Positions 21,901 through 30,689 of a DNA stretch of 64,000 nucleotides are shown in pieces. The DNA is from Xylogone sp. PMI_703 (taxonomy: Eukaryota; Ascomycota; Leotiomycetes). The DNA lies in the NCBI GenBank assembly GCA_021399445.1, contig JAJTUQ010000006.1:2604001-2668000 (forward strand), given 5' to 3'. A program made the position numbers and the translations under genes. The notes below the pieces were generated by a model that worked only from the letters and a program-made list of their open reading frames with translations, had not been told where the DNA came from and did not search any database. Within the stretch, counting starts at the first letter, position 1. Every line of letters begins with the position of its first letter.

Positions 21901-22434
21901 GCCACACGCAATCTCATCACGACGATTGTGAACGGCCAGGATCTCGTACCTTTCCTCTCCCTTGGCGTCTTGCACGACTTACAAGCTGTAGCACTGGCTT
22001 TCAAGAATGATGATTCGGGTGCCAAGGCTGAAGTGAAAGGCAGAGTATGGGGAGGTTTCGTGAATGGATGGTATAGTGGGGCTGGCACGGGGAATTCAGC
22101 AGGAATAAAGGAGCACGACGATGAATGGGCGTTCGCAGCACTCAAAGTTCTGAGGAGTAGCATGTTGAGTCCGAAGCTCGTGCCGCCAGGAGAAGTATTC
22201 ATTGTGGAAAGTGAGAACGTGTTGGCTAGAGAGGCCTTTGCCGTAGAAGGGGAGAAAGAAGGTGCGAATGCAGGTGTAGGTAGACTTGCAACAAGAAGCA
22301 TATTAAAATATGTCCGAGATGTGGAGAGAAGATTCGGAGAAGTGAAGTTCGGGGGGAGCATGTTGATGGATCACAGTCCTGGGAGGTATGAAGCCAGTTT
22401 ACAGGCGCTGTCGAAGGGAATTATGGGTATATGA
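18919..22434 (+). CDS. Class 3 lipase, diacylglycerol-lipase-like, 1171 residues
   Basis: Single exon; the ATG at 18919 (GAATGGC) gives 1171 residues, the frame staying open further upstream only without an ATG. Residues about 1-780 are mostly disordered and rich in Ser, Thr, Pro and Lys, apart from a hydrophobic helical part around 55-230. The C-terminal about 380 residues hold the lipase_3 fold: VLTCRGTLGFEDVLTDL, VHKGIYASARRLL and the nucleophile elbow VMCGHSLGGG with Ser926, then NGQDLVPFLSLG with the likely catalytic Asp1008. This arrangement resembles sn-1-specific diacylglycerol lipases of eukaryotes, which release fatty acids from diacylglycerol at membranes. The Ser/Pro-rich region suggests regulation by phosphorylation. 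A catalytic His was not assigned. No breaks seen. Confidence 0.87.
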   Translation: MANPAASDANAVALPDENNQSLSNTTKHSQSQSQSQSASTSTLLPSPIASVVSLVTRSSSLYLRLGTSIGSLALDGARITTLTGLELSRAVLEGILTRAGKDIADRSNGELGRVEAEGILERSVATLHSTITGISFVASTGFHFSSTTLASASDISQQLLTTLDSILGSTESSRAIASIITLIRREFENPATGVPGEKVGVLDLLLGICGLALLQRWSKKLTDVEAKERRYESVVWDVVFLDSEKRTDVAEQKRLESNTATGSQKLVTSSGNELFRTIERDGADQDDLHEDVIEVSLKERLMRSLPPEASVSITTSVTTIKTITVDITGTEPPDLSPPPGVEIVEENAHHGSIADQNGAGVGISGPRYRVVYRILQDKIRGATIKAEGTVEDYTAEVLDDSDSSSSEHSQPPPNQLPAPIITPPQDLSTEKMLPPLPSILPPESPTASPQSTHEGGPERPPKVPSLYHKDCHSPKQRTDKLAPRTRSRSSSIPIMRSANQKRPRQSMDATSSISSSENDSTKASKSKGSHREVAPVKHTEKKSSIRNALKKSSGATITNLWNKDSPSHTTSTSSKSNQDPSLRPAWVSPNNKYTKPSNSTHKSGITHVRQASRGNSNYFSSKDLGKDIPRSPSASYYSVHEHRRDSIVSQTDTYSIHSIDTRPGSPSTFRSQVKTQNTKLLTASEKNAVLKPPPSPLKTHRRNTSYVPSIYTLKTNNSETSLAIAPFTAKMTLSDPEALESLSQTGFVEGLFPQRHFISNISRFVRFASASYGSNFLRLLGLAKSKSSSNTDISKALHHEHTSFSNHTDLPADTILLSSFVDPQGGTDSSGNTNTGIPMVHFVSLDHDSKAVVLTCRGTLGFEDVLTDLTCEYDEMIWRGKSYSVHKGIYASARRLLNGGEGRVVATIKAALEEFPDYGLVMCGHSLGGGVTAVLAIMISEPASDGNGFVTAMDRNELPIQDYNMNPSLILPSGRPVYVYSYGPPATISTSLRLATRNLITTIVNGQDLVPFLSLGVLHDLQAVALAFKNDDSGAKAEVKGRVWGGFVNGWYSGAGTGNSAGIKEHDDEWAFAALKVLRSSMLSPKLVPPGEVFIVESENVLAREAFAVEGEKEGANAGVGRLATRSILKYVRDVERRFGEVKFGGSMLMDHSPGRYEASLQALSKGIMGI

Positions 22435-23874
22435 TATGCATGGATAATGAACATACTGTATGAGAAGCACATATGAATTTCGGAAAATTGAGTTTGGCTA
22501 TATAAGCGTTTGGGGGAAGAACTTGATATGTTTTGGTCATTCCTTTTGTTATGAGGTTGGATGGAATTCTTCACATAGAGGGCGTGATTAAGAAAAGAAA
22601 TAAGGCACATAGGTAGAATTACTACTAGATCAGAGCAACGAAAGAAGACTATAATAATCAGATCTCAAAAACGATAGTATAAGGACTTTTTCTTCCTGTT
22701 CGATCTTATTATCGTACTTATGGAGAATATCCAGATCGGCACTCTATCACCGTTTTACCTTGGGGAATATTCTATTGACTTATTAATCGGCCATCTCACA
22801 GGTACTAACCTTAGCCCGCATATAGTTACCGGAATGGTAGTAGAATCTAAGGAAATGCCGCAGCCGAGGATGTACCGGAATTTCGGTACTGGGTCCACCA
22901 TCCAATGAGGTTGTTATCCGCTTGTACTACGGAGGTACATCAACTCTGCATAGCTAATACGTATTATTGCTGAGGAGATTCTGTGATTATTTGATCCCAT
23001 ATGGACACGGTACACCATCCGTCAGTTTAGCCCCGGAGTTTAAGGGGATTAAGGTTGACTATTGCATCGAAGACTCGGATAAATTGTCAATCTTTAATCG
23101 ATTTTTGGATTTCAATAGGGCTTGAGCTAGAGGCAGTTACTGTTTACTTATCGCCGACGTCAGCTGTTATACAGATCTGTCTATTAGTAATTCACAGTTG
23201 TGGATGGTAGTTACAGGTTGAGAGGCCAGGACGTTGGCGATACGGTTCAGCCCATCCTGTACGGTCCAGCCTTTACAGTAATTTTATGAGTGTGAAGTTC
23301 CTCAAAGTAATAGTTTGTATATACGATATTGAAGAGAGTATCCTTTCGGAATATGATTCTTTATTCTTGGTAAGATCATGTTACTTACATGGAACTTTAT
23401 TCCTTGTGGTATGGCACGGGTAGATACAGATTTATGATATTGCTATCCCCATGCTGTATGTAAATATATCGGCTCAGTGATGCAATGCATACCTAGATTG
23501 ATGGAAAGTGAGCTGAGATAAGCAATCAACTAGTTCTGAGGTGCCAAGTTATACAAGATATGCACAGAAGCATGACTATCATTTCATTACTAATTGCCTA
23601 CACTTACTGGGTTGGATTCGCTACCCTGTTATTAGAATTGTGGATATACAAGCTAGAATCTTCTCAACACTGGAACGCCCACAGCTGGTGTCCTTGGTCA
23701 CTATTTCCGTTCCCCGAGGATAACTCCGTTACAGCATAAAACAAAGTCGTTAAAAATACATATATAAGGGTACCTTCCTTCGAGTATAGCATGTTTGTTC
23801 TCTATTTCAGTGAACAAATCTTTTCCAAACTTACATACGACTTTCAGCGATATACACCCAATCTGTCCATCACA
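22435..23874. other. Intergenic, 1.4 kb
   Basis: No credible gene. A 62-residue frame at 22720-22908 lacks protein-like features. The stretch 23030-23300 has even composition and scattered stops, possibly an old decayed gene, but I can name nothing in it. Confidence 0.5.
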
Positions 23875-24896
23875 ATGGCCGCAACTTCCAAATCTCTAGT
23901 ATGGCTAATAACAGGCTCATCTTCAGGATTTGGTGCTTCCCTTACGATGTATGCTCTTAAGGCTGGTCACAAGGTGATTGCAACATCTCGTAACCCCTCA
24001 AAAACACCAGACCTGGTGAAGCAGGTTGAGGACCTGGGAGGTATATGGCTACCACTAGATGTTACTGCCAGTTCTGAAAAGCTCAGGGAGGTAGTTGCGG
24101 AAGGCCAGAACAAGTTTGGAACAATTGATGTCCTTGTCAACAATGCAGGTTATAGTATCCTTGGCGCCATAGAGGATATGAGGTAAGATGATGAACACAA
24201 AAGATTAGTCTGTTGTGACATACGCTGATATTTTTGAACGTGCAGTCCCAAGGAAGCCCAGGTGCAGATGGACACCAACTTCTTTGGTCCATTCAAGCTT
24301 ATACAGGCTGTTCTTCCAGCCATGCGTGAGCAACTTAGCGGGGCGATAGTCAACATTTCCAGCGAGCTGTCATTGGAGCCTGGACCTACAATGGGCATAT
24401 ATTCTGCCTCCAAAAAGGCCTTAGAAGGTATATCATGTTATGTTTACTGCAAGGTAAAGAGCTGACCTATACCACAGGAATGACGCAAGCACTTGCCAGC
24501 GAGATCAAACCCTTCGGAATTCGCACTTTTATCATCCAGCCCGGTACATTCACAACAAATATGCAAAACGCAATCGTGTTCACTGAAAAGCCCACCTCGC
24601 CACACTACCTAAACACGGACGTGGGGAAGTATCTAAGTGTCTTTAGCGGGGATGTCGTTACCCATAAGTCGCCAAATGATGTCAATAAGGGAGCCAGGGC
24701 AATCTTTGAAGTGGTTACCGGCACCGGTCTTGCCGAGGGCAAGGAGGAACTTATCAAGACTCCTTATATTCGAGTCCCAATCAGTGCCAATTGCGCAAAT
24801 ATGGTCTCGAAGCATATTGAGAATCTTCAGAGAAGCCATGATGTGTTTAAGGAGGTGTGGGAGAGCACCAGGCACGATGATGGCCTGATGCATTAG
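23875..24896 (+). CDS. Classical short-chain dehydrogenase/reductase
   Basis: Three exons, 23875-24182, 24246-24427 and 24478-24896, give 302 residues. The introns (63 and 50 bp) have GTAAGA...GCAG and GTATAT...ACAG ends, and the splice joins restore the conserved segments. The Rossmann fold carries the cofactor motif TGSSSGFG at 13-20, LDVT at 61-64, NNAG at 89-92, the Ser of NISSE near 141-142 and the catalytic YSASK at 155-159. An Arg at 39 (TSRN) after beta strand 2 suggests NADP(H) use. The sequence is of the type found in fungal 17-beta-hydroxysteroid or retinol-dehydrogenase-like SDRs; the substrate cannot be told. The start ATG at 23875 sits in CACAATGGC. No neighbour suggests a pathway. 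Confidence 0.88.
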
Positions 24897-25408
24897 CAAT
24901 GGAGTGCCTAGTGACGTTGCCATATTTTTGGTGTATAAGTTTCTGTTATAGTAACAATTGAGTTCTATTATCCTGAGTATAATCCGGTGGAAACGGAAAT
25001 GGTTAAATAGTGTAATGAGCATACCATCGAGTTCAAGCCTTTTCTTTTACTGTGTAGAACTACTGAGTGCACCTTTAACTGTATCTAAAAAGTTACCACT
25101 GATAAAGGAACACAGCCTCACGTTTGCCTGTTCACTCAATATGTATGTATGTATGTATGTATGTGTATAGGTGTAGAACGGGGGAGATGTAGATGTATTC
25201 TACTATTAGCTACGGAATCTACTGGTGGCAACAACTCGGCCAGGTCACGTGGAGGGCACGTGCTCACCCACGACAATAGGTAAGTATTAGTTTATTGGAT
25301 TTCGTTTTAATTCTAATCACCGTTTGTAGAACTTATACCTAAATATCTCTATGGGGCTATTTGCTTTTGGAATATCTTTCATTTCTTCGATTCTACCGAG
25401 TCTATTGC
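24897..25408. other. Convergent intergenic region
   Basis: This is the 3' to 3' gap between the SDR and the epimerase. Apart from a tetranucleotide repeat (listed separately) nothing is recognisable. Confidence 0.6.
25141..25164. repeat. Microsatellite (ATGT)6
   Basis: Six perfect copies of ATGT, followed by one interrupted GTATAG. It lies in intergenic sequence between two convergent genes. Confidence 0.95.
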
Positions 25409-26362
25409 CTAATGAAAACCTGTCTGCTCTATAAGCAGCGCCTTTTCTTTATCTTTACCATCCCTCCATTTCGAGAAATAAACCCACCAAGGATGCTCCT
25501 CCTTGAACCCCAGCATTTCTCGAATCTTCCGATTACTCAAGGGTGCCTCAAAACCCCTCATCTCTCTCGTAAAGGGAATATGAGGATAAAGTCCCTTCAA
25601 GAACTCCATCGTCGGAGTCAGATTAGTTATATAATTATTAGTGGCATTGAAAACCTGCCATCCCAGTCCATCCGTCTCGAGCCCCAGGTGACACATCTGG
25701 CCCAGATCCCTCGCATCGATGTAGGACCAGCCATGGACATCCCACGAGGCTGGGTCGTAGATGTACCCCTCGAACAACTTGTCATACTGGTCTGGTGCCA
25801 CGACGCGGGCGATCCGGAAGCAGTAGATGTCGACGTTGAACCGTGCCGCGAAGCTCCTTGCTATCCTCTCACCTACAAGCTTTGACAGCGCATAAGAGTC
25901 CATGGGATTACAATCGACCTCCTCGTCAATAGGGAAGGAAGTATACTCCCTGTGTCCCTGCGCGAACGTGACTCCGTAAGTAGTAACACTACTCGCGAGT
26001 ATAATCTTCTTCACGCCCAATTTACACGCCGCCTCGACGACGTTGTGAAATCCCATGACATTATTCCGAAAAGTCTCAGTATCTGGTGTTAACAGAGGCT
26101 GAGGATACCCAGCGAAGTGGATGACTGCGTCCGGCGGGGTGCTGATGCCTTCATCTAGAGGCTCGGCCATCTTGAAGTGGGTGTTGAATGCACTGAAGAC
26201 TTGCCCGGCGTCTGAGATGTCACATTTCATGGTGTAGATGTCGGGATTGTCTGATTTGACGATGTCTAGGTTGAGGAGTCGGTGGCCGTGGCGGAGGAGT
26301 TCTCGCATTACCCAGCTTCCGGCGTGGCCTGAGCCGCCGGTGAAGATGACTCTTTTGCCCAT
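25409..26362 (-). CDS. NAD-dependent epimerase/dehydratase family protein
   Basis: Single exon, 317 residues from the ATG at 26362. This is an extended SDR. The nucleotide-binding motif TGGSGHAG lies at 8-15, an acidic residue follows beta strand 2 (NLDIV, Asp33) which favours NAD(H), CDIS at 47-50, HFAGYPQP at 82-89, the SS of LASSVTTYG at 124-125 and the catalytic YALSK at 157-161. The family converts or oxidises nucleotide sugars or uronates; the exact reaction is not set by the motifs, and a uronate-dehydrogenase-like or epimerase role is only a guess. Length is standard and no break is seen. Confidence 0.87.
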   Translation of the reverse strand: MGKRVIFTGGSGHAGSWVMRELLRHGHRLLNLDIVKSDNPDIYTMKCDISDAGQVFSAFNTHFKMAEPLDEGISTPPDAVIHFAGYPQPLLTPDTETFRNNVMGFHNVVEAACKLGVKKIILASSVTTYGVTFAQGHREYTSFPIDEEVDCNPMDSYALSKLVGERIARSFAARFNVDIYCFRIARVVAPDQYDKLFEGYIYDPASWDVHGWSYIDARDLGQMCHLGLETDGLGWQVFNATNNYITNLTPTMEFLKGLYPHIPFTREMRGFEAPLSNRKIREMLGFKEEHPWWVYFSKWRDGKDKEKALLIEQTGFH

Positions 26363-27190
26363 TGTTTTTGTGGATTATTATTGTTATTAGTGAAGGGATA
26401 TAGCTTGGATATCGTGGGTTATCACTGTTTAGTGGTGGTGGTGAGGTCTGGATCTGAATGGTGGCTTTGACTTAGTAGTAGAGGGTACGGAGGTACATGC
26501 ATGTACCAAAGTGGAATGCATAACCGCCAGAGTTCGGTGTAATGGATGCCGAGCATTAGAAGATAGCCATGATGGCGCTTGTATTATAAGAAGTAGTTGA
26601 TATATACTTCGAGATAAGCAACGTAACAGCCTACAGAATTAATGATCTAATTTTTGTTAGAGATATTATTGCCTTTGCTCGCGTCTGGGTGGAGAGACAT
26701 GTACTTTTCTAGTGCTGGCTGTGCGTTGCTATGTGATAGAAAAGCCATCTAAGTTAGTACTCAATTGTTGTCATGCACCATTGTGCAATTATCTGCAGTG
26801 AGCTTATGTTACTAGTACAATAAGCTTGACCGTTGAGGGCTAATGTATCTCAAGTGAGGACGTTGTTGCGCGACTGGATATATGTGTTTGGGGCCTAGAC
26901 CTGATCTTCGTCCCAATGAGCAGACGCAAGTCAGAGTGAACCGTACTTCTGCAACAGAGCGTAACGGAATTTGTTTTCTCAGTTTGACAATGCACGCGAT
27001 GTAATTGTATGTTGGAAGGCTGCTCATGGAACTGACTCGCTTGATACATATAGTACTCTTTATGTCCTGCATCATCGTCTGTCACTACAAACACGCACAT
27101 CCGAAAATTCCAACAAATAACCTTTGCCAACTAAATCACCTTCATTAAGCCGCTAGTATATATGTAGCCAGATTCACCAGGGCCAAGAAC
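26363..27190. other. Divergent intergenic region
   Basis: This 828-bp gap lies between the epimerase and the HNH_2-like gene. Two overlapping minus-strand frames of 87 and 96 residues (26812-27130) show no recognisable family and no paired exons. Confidence 0.5.
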
Positions 27191-28125
27191 ATGGCTGGTA
27201 CCGATACAGCCTCTGCGAACTTAGCCATCGAGGACTTCAACCAACCAAGTCAAGAACGTACGCTCTTGCTCGAAAGGTTACATAAAGCTATCCATGCTGA
27301 CGTTCCCGTCCACTTCTGGGCTGCCTGTCATTTCTGTGGCATAGATGCACTATCCAGTCTGACGAATACTGCGGAGCACGATGTAAATGCCGTCCTCGCC
27401 ATGGCGCTGATGATGCACTTCATAGTGGCTGGTTGGGACGAATCGAGGTTCGTGATGCAGCCCGAAGGATTCGAGTCAGCCATACCCACAGCTCTCAAAC
27501 GTGATGGATCGCATTGTGTGCTAACGGGTATGGGTGTGGTTGAACCGGCATTTATATACCCACCATGGATGATGGACCCGGAATGGGCAGATGCGAGGTT
27601 TGGTGATCACCGGCCTGCTGTTTTTGATCTGCTCCAACTATTCTTTACTGAAGAAAGAGTTGCAGCTTCGAAAAGAGCTCTGGATATTGAAAAAATACAT
27701 ATACAAGAACGGGCAGAGTTACGTCAGCTAACATTCTGTGTCTCAACCCTCTGGCTCACGCTTTATGGATCAGAGGCATATTCGCTCTGAAGCCGGTCTC
27801 CATCTCTGAAGATAAAACCGTTCTGACTATGCGATTCTTTTGGCAGTCTCCTTTTGAACGCTCTGTGGCCTATTATGACATGGTTAACATTCTTGTCACA
27901 CCGTCGTCAACCCAAAATTTAAAGGGTGCTGCCGAGGCGTGGCTTGAGAATGAGGAAGGAAAGCGCATCGAATCAGGGCAAGAGTTTATTATTCGTACCA
28001 GCGATCCTATACAGAGGCCATTACCAAGCCTTGAAGACTGTCTACCAACCTACGGAGAAACAAGTAGCGAAGAAGAATCAGAAGAAGAACTACAATATAA
28101 CCTAGAAGACTTGTATTTAAAATGA
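27191..28125 (+). pseudogene. HNH_2-family protein with one frameshift
   Basis: The first frame (27191 on) carries the fungal HNH_2 pattern: an LERLHKAIHADVPVHFWAAC region, the RDGSHCVLTG element, VVEPAFIYP, then FDLLQLFFTEERV. The match to the family breaks after 27690. It resumes in another frame with ILCLNPLAHALW and FALKPVSISEDKTVLT, continuing to the acidic C-terminus and the stop at 28125. Both frames are open in 27691-27790. There is no room for an intron, because conserved sequence lies close on both sides. A single missing base, most simply in the A-run at 27689-27694, explains it; assembly error is possible. The expected His of the AAHIYP motif is Phe121, so catalysis may be lost anyway. 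The intact protein would have about 310 residues. Confidence 0.6.
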
Positions 28126-28778
28126 TGTGTATTAGTCTAGTAAGATAAGGTTCCTCTCGAGAGTGAAGGACTTTTTCTTACCCTTATGCTAGTGATATAA
28201 CAGACATAACAGCTAATCTGATACCGGAATCTTGTCATAAGCAATTTCCATTTCCGTACTTGGGCCTAAGCAGTTGCTGCTATAACCTGAGTTGCGGGTG
28301 AGCTTGACTGAGCAGTGGGTGAGCAGCTGGGTGAGCCGATAACGACGATTTAGGCTCCTCGGCCATAACTGTCTCTGGCTGTGCCATTACTTTCGTATCC
28401 GTAGTGTCATGGCAGTGGCCAGTGCACAGAGGCACGTGAGAGGCTGCACAGAGGCCGCACAGACCAACACCATGAAGGCGGTGGCAACTGGCAGAAATGA
28501 GGGGTTGGCACGCACGGATCACCCCACCAAGCACTATCGAAGTTAAACCGTAAAGGGAGGCAGTATCACGTGAGTCAGCAGAGCGCCGTGGGCCGGTGTC
28601 GGCTCAGACTTATCCTAGCTGAAAGCTCTATAGGTAGAAAATCTGACGGACCACCTCCACCACAATAAAAACTCAACAGACAATTTTTAATCATCTCTTC
28701 CGCACTAAATACCTTGATGCTTTGAAAGGCAACGAATTCGATTCGATCGTAATACACGATATTCGCACTTGGCCCATC
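28126..28778. other. Intergenic, upstream of the argininosuccinate lyase relic
   Basis: No gene. Two short repetitive patches occur: GGTGAGC-like units around 28296-28340 and GCACAGAGG-like units around 28411-28475. The right half is the likely former promoter of the argininosuccinate lyase relic. Confidence 0.55.
28567..28577. promoter_or_regulatory. TGAGTCA box (Gcn4/CPC1-type) overlapping CACGTG
   Basis: TGAGTCA at 28571-28577 is the consensus site of Gcn4/CPC1/CpcA, the general-control activators of amino-acid biosynthesis genes. It overlaps a CACGTG palindrome at 28567-28572 by two bases. It lies about 200 bp upstream of the ATG of the argininosuccinate lyase relic, the expected place for an arginine gene. 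Function is inferred. Confidence 0.55.
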
Positions 28779-29109
28779 ATGGCCACTAATAACGTTACAG
28801 CAGGTATGCTCTGGGGTGGGCGCTTTACAGGTTGGTAGCTCTCCGCAAGCTTCGGGTATAGTATACTGACTAACCTCGCAGATAATAAGCAATATAGATC
28901 CCCTTATGTACAAGTATAACACAAGTATCTCGTACGACAAGCTCTTATACAAAGAAGACATCCTCGGCAGCATTACCTTTGCCTGCGTAAATGTAAAGTC
29001 TGACATTATTTCCGAGGACGAGTTTGTTGAAATTGAGCAAAATCTCTTGGAAGTTTTAAAAGAGTAGGATACAGATATCTTCACTATAATGCCTAACGAT
29101 GAGGATATA
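28779..29109 (+). pseudogene. Argininosuccinate lyase, 5' fragment
   Basis: Exon 1 (28779-28830) reads MATNNVTAGMLWGGRFT. After an intron with acceptor ATATAG, exon 2 from 28898 reads DPLMYKYNTSISYDKLLYKE, then DILGSITFA, VKSDIISEDEF and LLEVLKE, then a TAG stop at 29065. Past the stop the same frame continues DTDIFTIMPNDEDI before homology ends at about 29109. This matches the N-terminus of argininosuccinate lyase (yeast ARG4, about 460 residues), the last enzyme of arginine synthesis; the stop replaces the conserved Trp (TGG to TAG, a G-to-A change as RIP makes). About three quarters of the gene is missing, cut where the AT-rich block begins. A working copy must exist elsewhere if the fungus makes arginine. 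A more upstream acceptor at 28881 breaks the frame. Confidence 0.85.
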
Positions 29110-29249
29110 AAATGTTACTTGTATTTCTTGATCTACTTGTTTTACTTAAAGTGATTAATATAATGAAAATATAGATTCATATTGTCAATGAGCATTAACT
29201 TAGGGAAATCATTAACAAAAATATTACAAATAAGTTATATACTAGTCAT
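29110..29249. other. AT-rich flank before the nested retrotransposons
   Basis: 140 bp of AT-rich sequence between the last recognisable argininosuccinate lyase codon and the target duplication of element A1. It ends with GTCAT, the left target-site duplication. Nothing else recognised. Confidence 0.6.
29245..29249. repeat. Target-site duplication GTCAT of element A1
   Basis: GTCAT directly precedes the left LTR of A1 (TGTAACG...) and is repeated at 56265-56269 directly after the right LTR (...GTGACA). This shows that both outer LTRs belong to one insertion 27 kb long. Confidence 0.88.
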
Positions 29250-29835
29250 TGTAACGTTCCTACAAGGGTTTAGGGTTATCTATCACTCAAATGATAGATG
29301 AAGGTAAAGGGCAAGAGAATAACTTCACGATAGTTTAGGATAGTTACTATGAAATGCAAGTATGCTGTAAATCAATTGAGTTGAGCATGAAGCTCTTATC
29401 TACTGTGAAATTATCTACTTATATAGTAAGAGTTAGTATATTGAGTATATTAGTTATACTTTATACTCAATATACTGGATATATACTTTACATAATCACT
29501 TATTTACTAATATTAACTATTTGTACGTACAAGTAAATAATTAGTACAAATAAAAAAGTAATATTAATTTCTTAATAGTATTACCACTTAGTTAATATAA
29601 CCAAAAGGTTAATACTACAACTTTGATAATATTATCCTTTAACTTGTACAACTCTTTTTATAATATTAATGTTGAACTTGTATTATCTTTTCGTTAATAC
29701 TAATAATATGATAATATTAGCAATACTATAACTAAGTCTTTGATAACTATCTTAATCTATACTTATTTAATTAAGGCGACAGTTATAAAGGTTTTATAAT
29801 CTAGTCACTTGTTATAACCTTGTAAGGTCATGATA
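29250..29835 (-). repeat. A1 3' LTR (left)
   Basis: 586 bp, starting TGTAACGTTC and ending GTCATGATA, where other copies end in GACA; the final C has become T. Recognised by alignment with the LTRs at 40108, 46754 and 55680. Confidence 0.9.
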
Positions 29836-29849
29836 TTATCCCTTTTTTA
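29836..29849 (-). other. Polypurine tract of A1
   Basis: Read on the minus strand this is TAAAAAAGGGATAA directly before the 3' LTR, the expected place for plus-strand DNA priming. The same tract precedes the 3' LTR of element B, and a variant precedes that of A2. Confidence 0.65.
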
Positions 29850-29862
29850 GCTTAATGTCGTC

Positions 29863-30002
29863 TTGATGCTTAAAGTTATAGTTATGAACTTTTTCCCAGG
29901 AACTAAACCTTCCTTTCCTTTTATTATACTACTTAAGTATAAATCTAGTTACAAAAAACGTATAAGAAAAGAGAAAATGATAAAGAATTCTGGTTATCTT
30001 AT
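29863..30002 (+). pseudogene. Opposite-strand accessory ORF of A1, first part
   Basis: Plus-strand frame antisense to the element, beginning MLKVIVMNFFP and running through KEKMIKNSGYL before it is cut by element B at the CTTAT target site. It continues at 49802. The same ORF is uninterrupted in A2 (40724-41340). See that entry for its features. Confidence 0.6.
29998..30002. repeat. Target-site duplication CTTAT of element B
   Basis: CTTAT precedes the left LTR of B and recurs at 49797-49801 directly after its right LTR. Joining the flanks across it restores the uninterrupted order seen in A2 at about 40855 (GGTTAT, CTTAT, then the TTTTAAGTATT segment). Confidence 0.9.
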
Positions 30003-30367
30003 TGTTACGAACCTAAGTCTTTACCTAGGTCCTATAGAGTGTATAGGTATATACTAGGTCATAAAGGGGTTGGTGAGAGCTCGGGGATCAGTGTAATATA
30101 ATATATGATTGCAATTACAATTGTATGAGTAATAATTTGTATTATAAGTTGAGCACGAGACTTTTATCTAAGTAATTATCTAAGTTATATATATTCAATG
30201 AAATACATCAAGACCTTTTGGACTTCCTAGGTCCTCCAGGTCTATGGACCCCTTGGACTCCTCAGGTCCCCTGGGTTTATTATATAATTTAGGGTAATGT
30301 CAGGTTTTCTATGTAGCCTCTATTACCGAGCCTCAAGCCTGACCTTATCTGTGTATGATTTGTGATA
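30003..30367 (-). repeat. Element B 3' LTR (left)
   Basis: 365 bp, TGTTACGAAC...TTTGTGATA; the right copy ends TTTGTGACA. It contains a GC-rich GGACC/GGTCC cluster at about 30219-30279. Confidence 0.9.
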
Positions 30368-30381
30368 TTATCCCTTTTTTA
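30368..30381 (-). other. Polypurine tract of element B
   Basis: On the minus strand TAAAAAAGGGATAA lies directly before the B 3' LTR, the same tract as in A1. This points to relatedness of families A and B. Confidence 0.6.
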
Positions 30382-30689
30382 GTCTAGCTTTGTCCTAAAG
30401 CTTAAAGTTAAGGTAAGAACAATCTCATTATTTTTTAGATTTTTCTTCTTTTCCATCATATTACCCAAACGTCCATATTCTGAAGAAAGTAAAACAGTAA
30501 AACGAAAGAAATCATGAAAATACTAAGAAGTTATAAATTTTTCTGTCTATATCTGGACTTATAGAGTCAAAATGTCTTTTTGTGCATTTTATACTTATAA
30601 TAATAAGATTTGTAGAATAGTTTTTGAGTCAAATTACTATAGTAAGTATACTTTACACTAACAGACATATAATAATGAGGGTATTCTTA

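Noticed and set aside
27691..27790. Programmed ribosomal frameshift in the HNH_2-like gene
   Set aside because: The overlap contains an A-run but no known slippery site arrangement for a nuclear cellular gene, and decay or a missing base is simpler.
28575..29084. 169-codon minus-strand frame
   Set aside because: It lies antisense to the argininosuccinate lyase fragment, which accounts for its conservation and openness.
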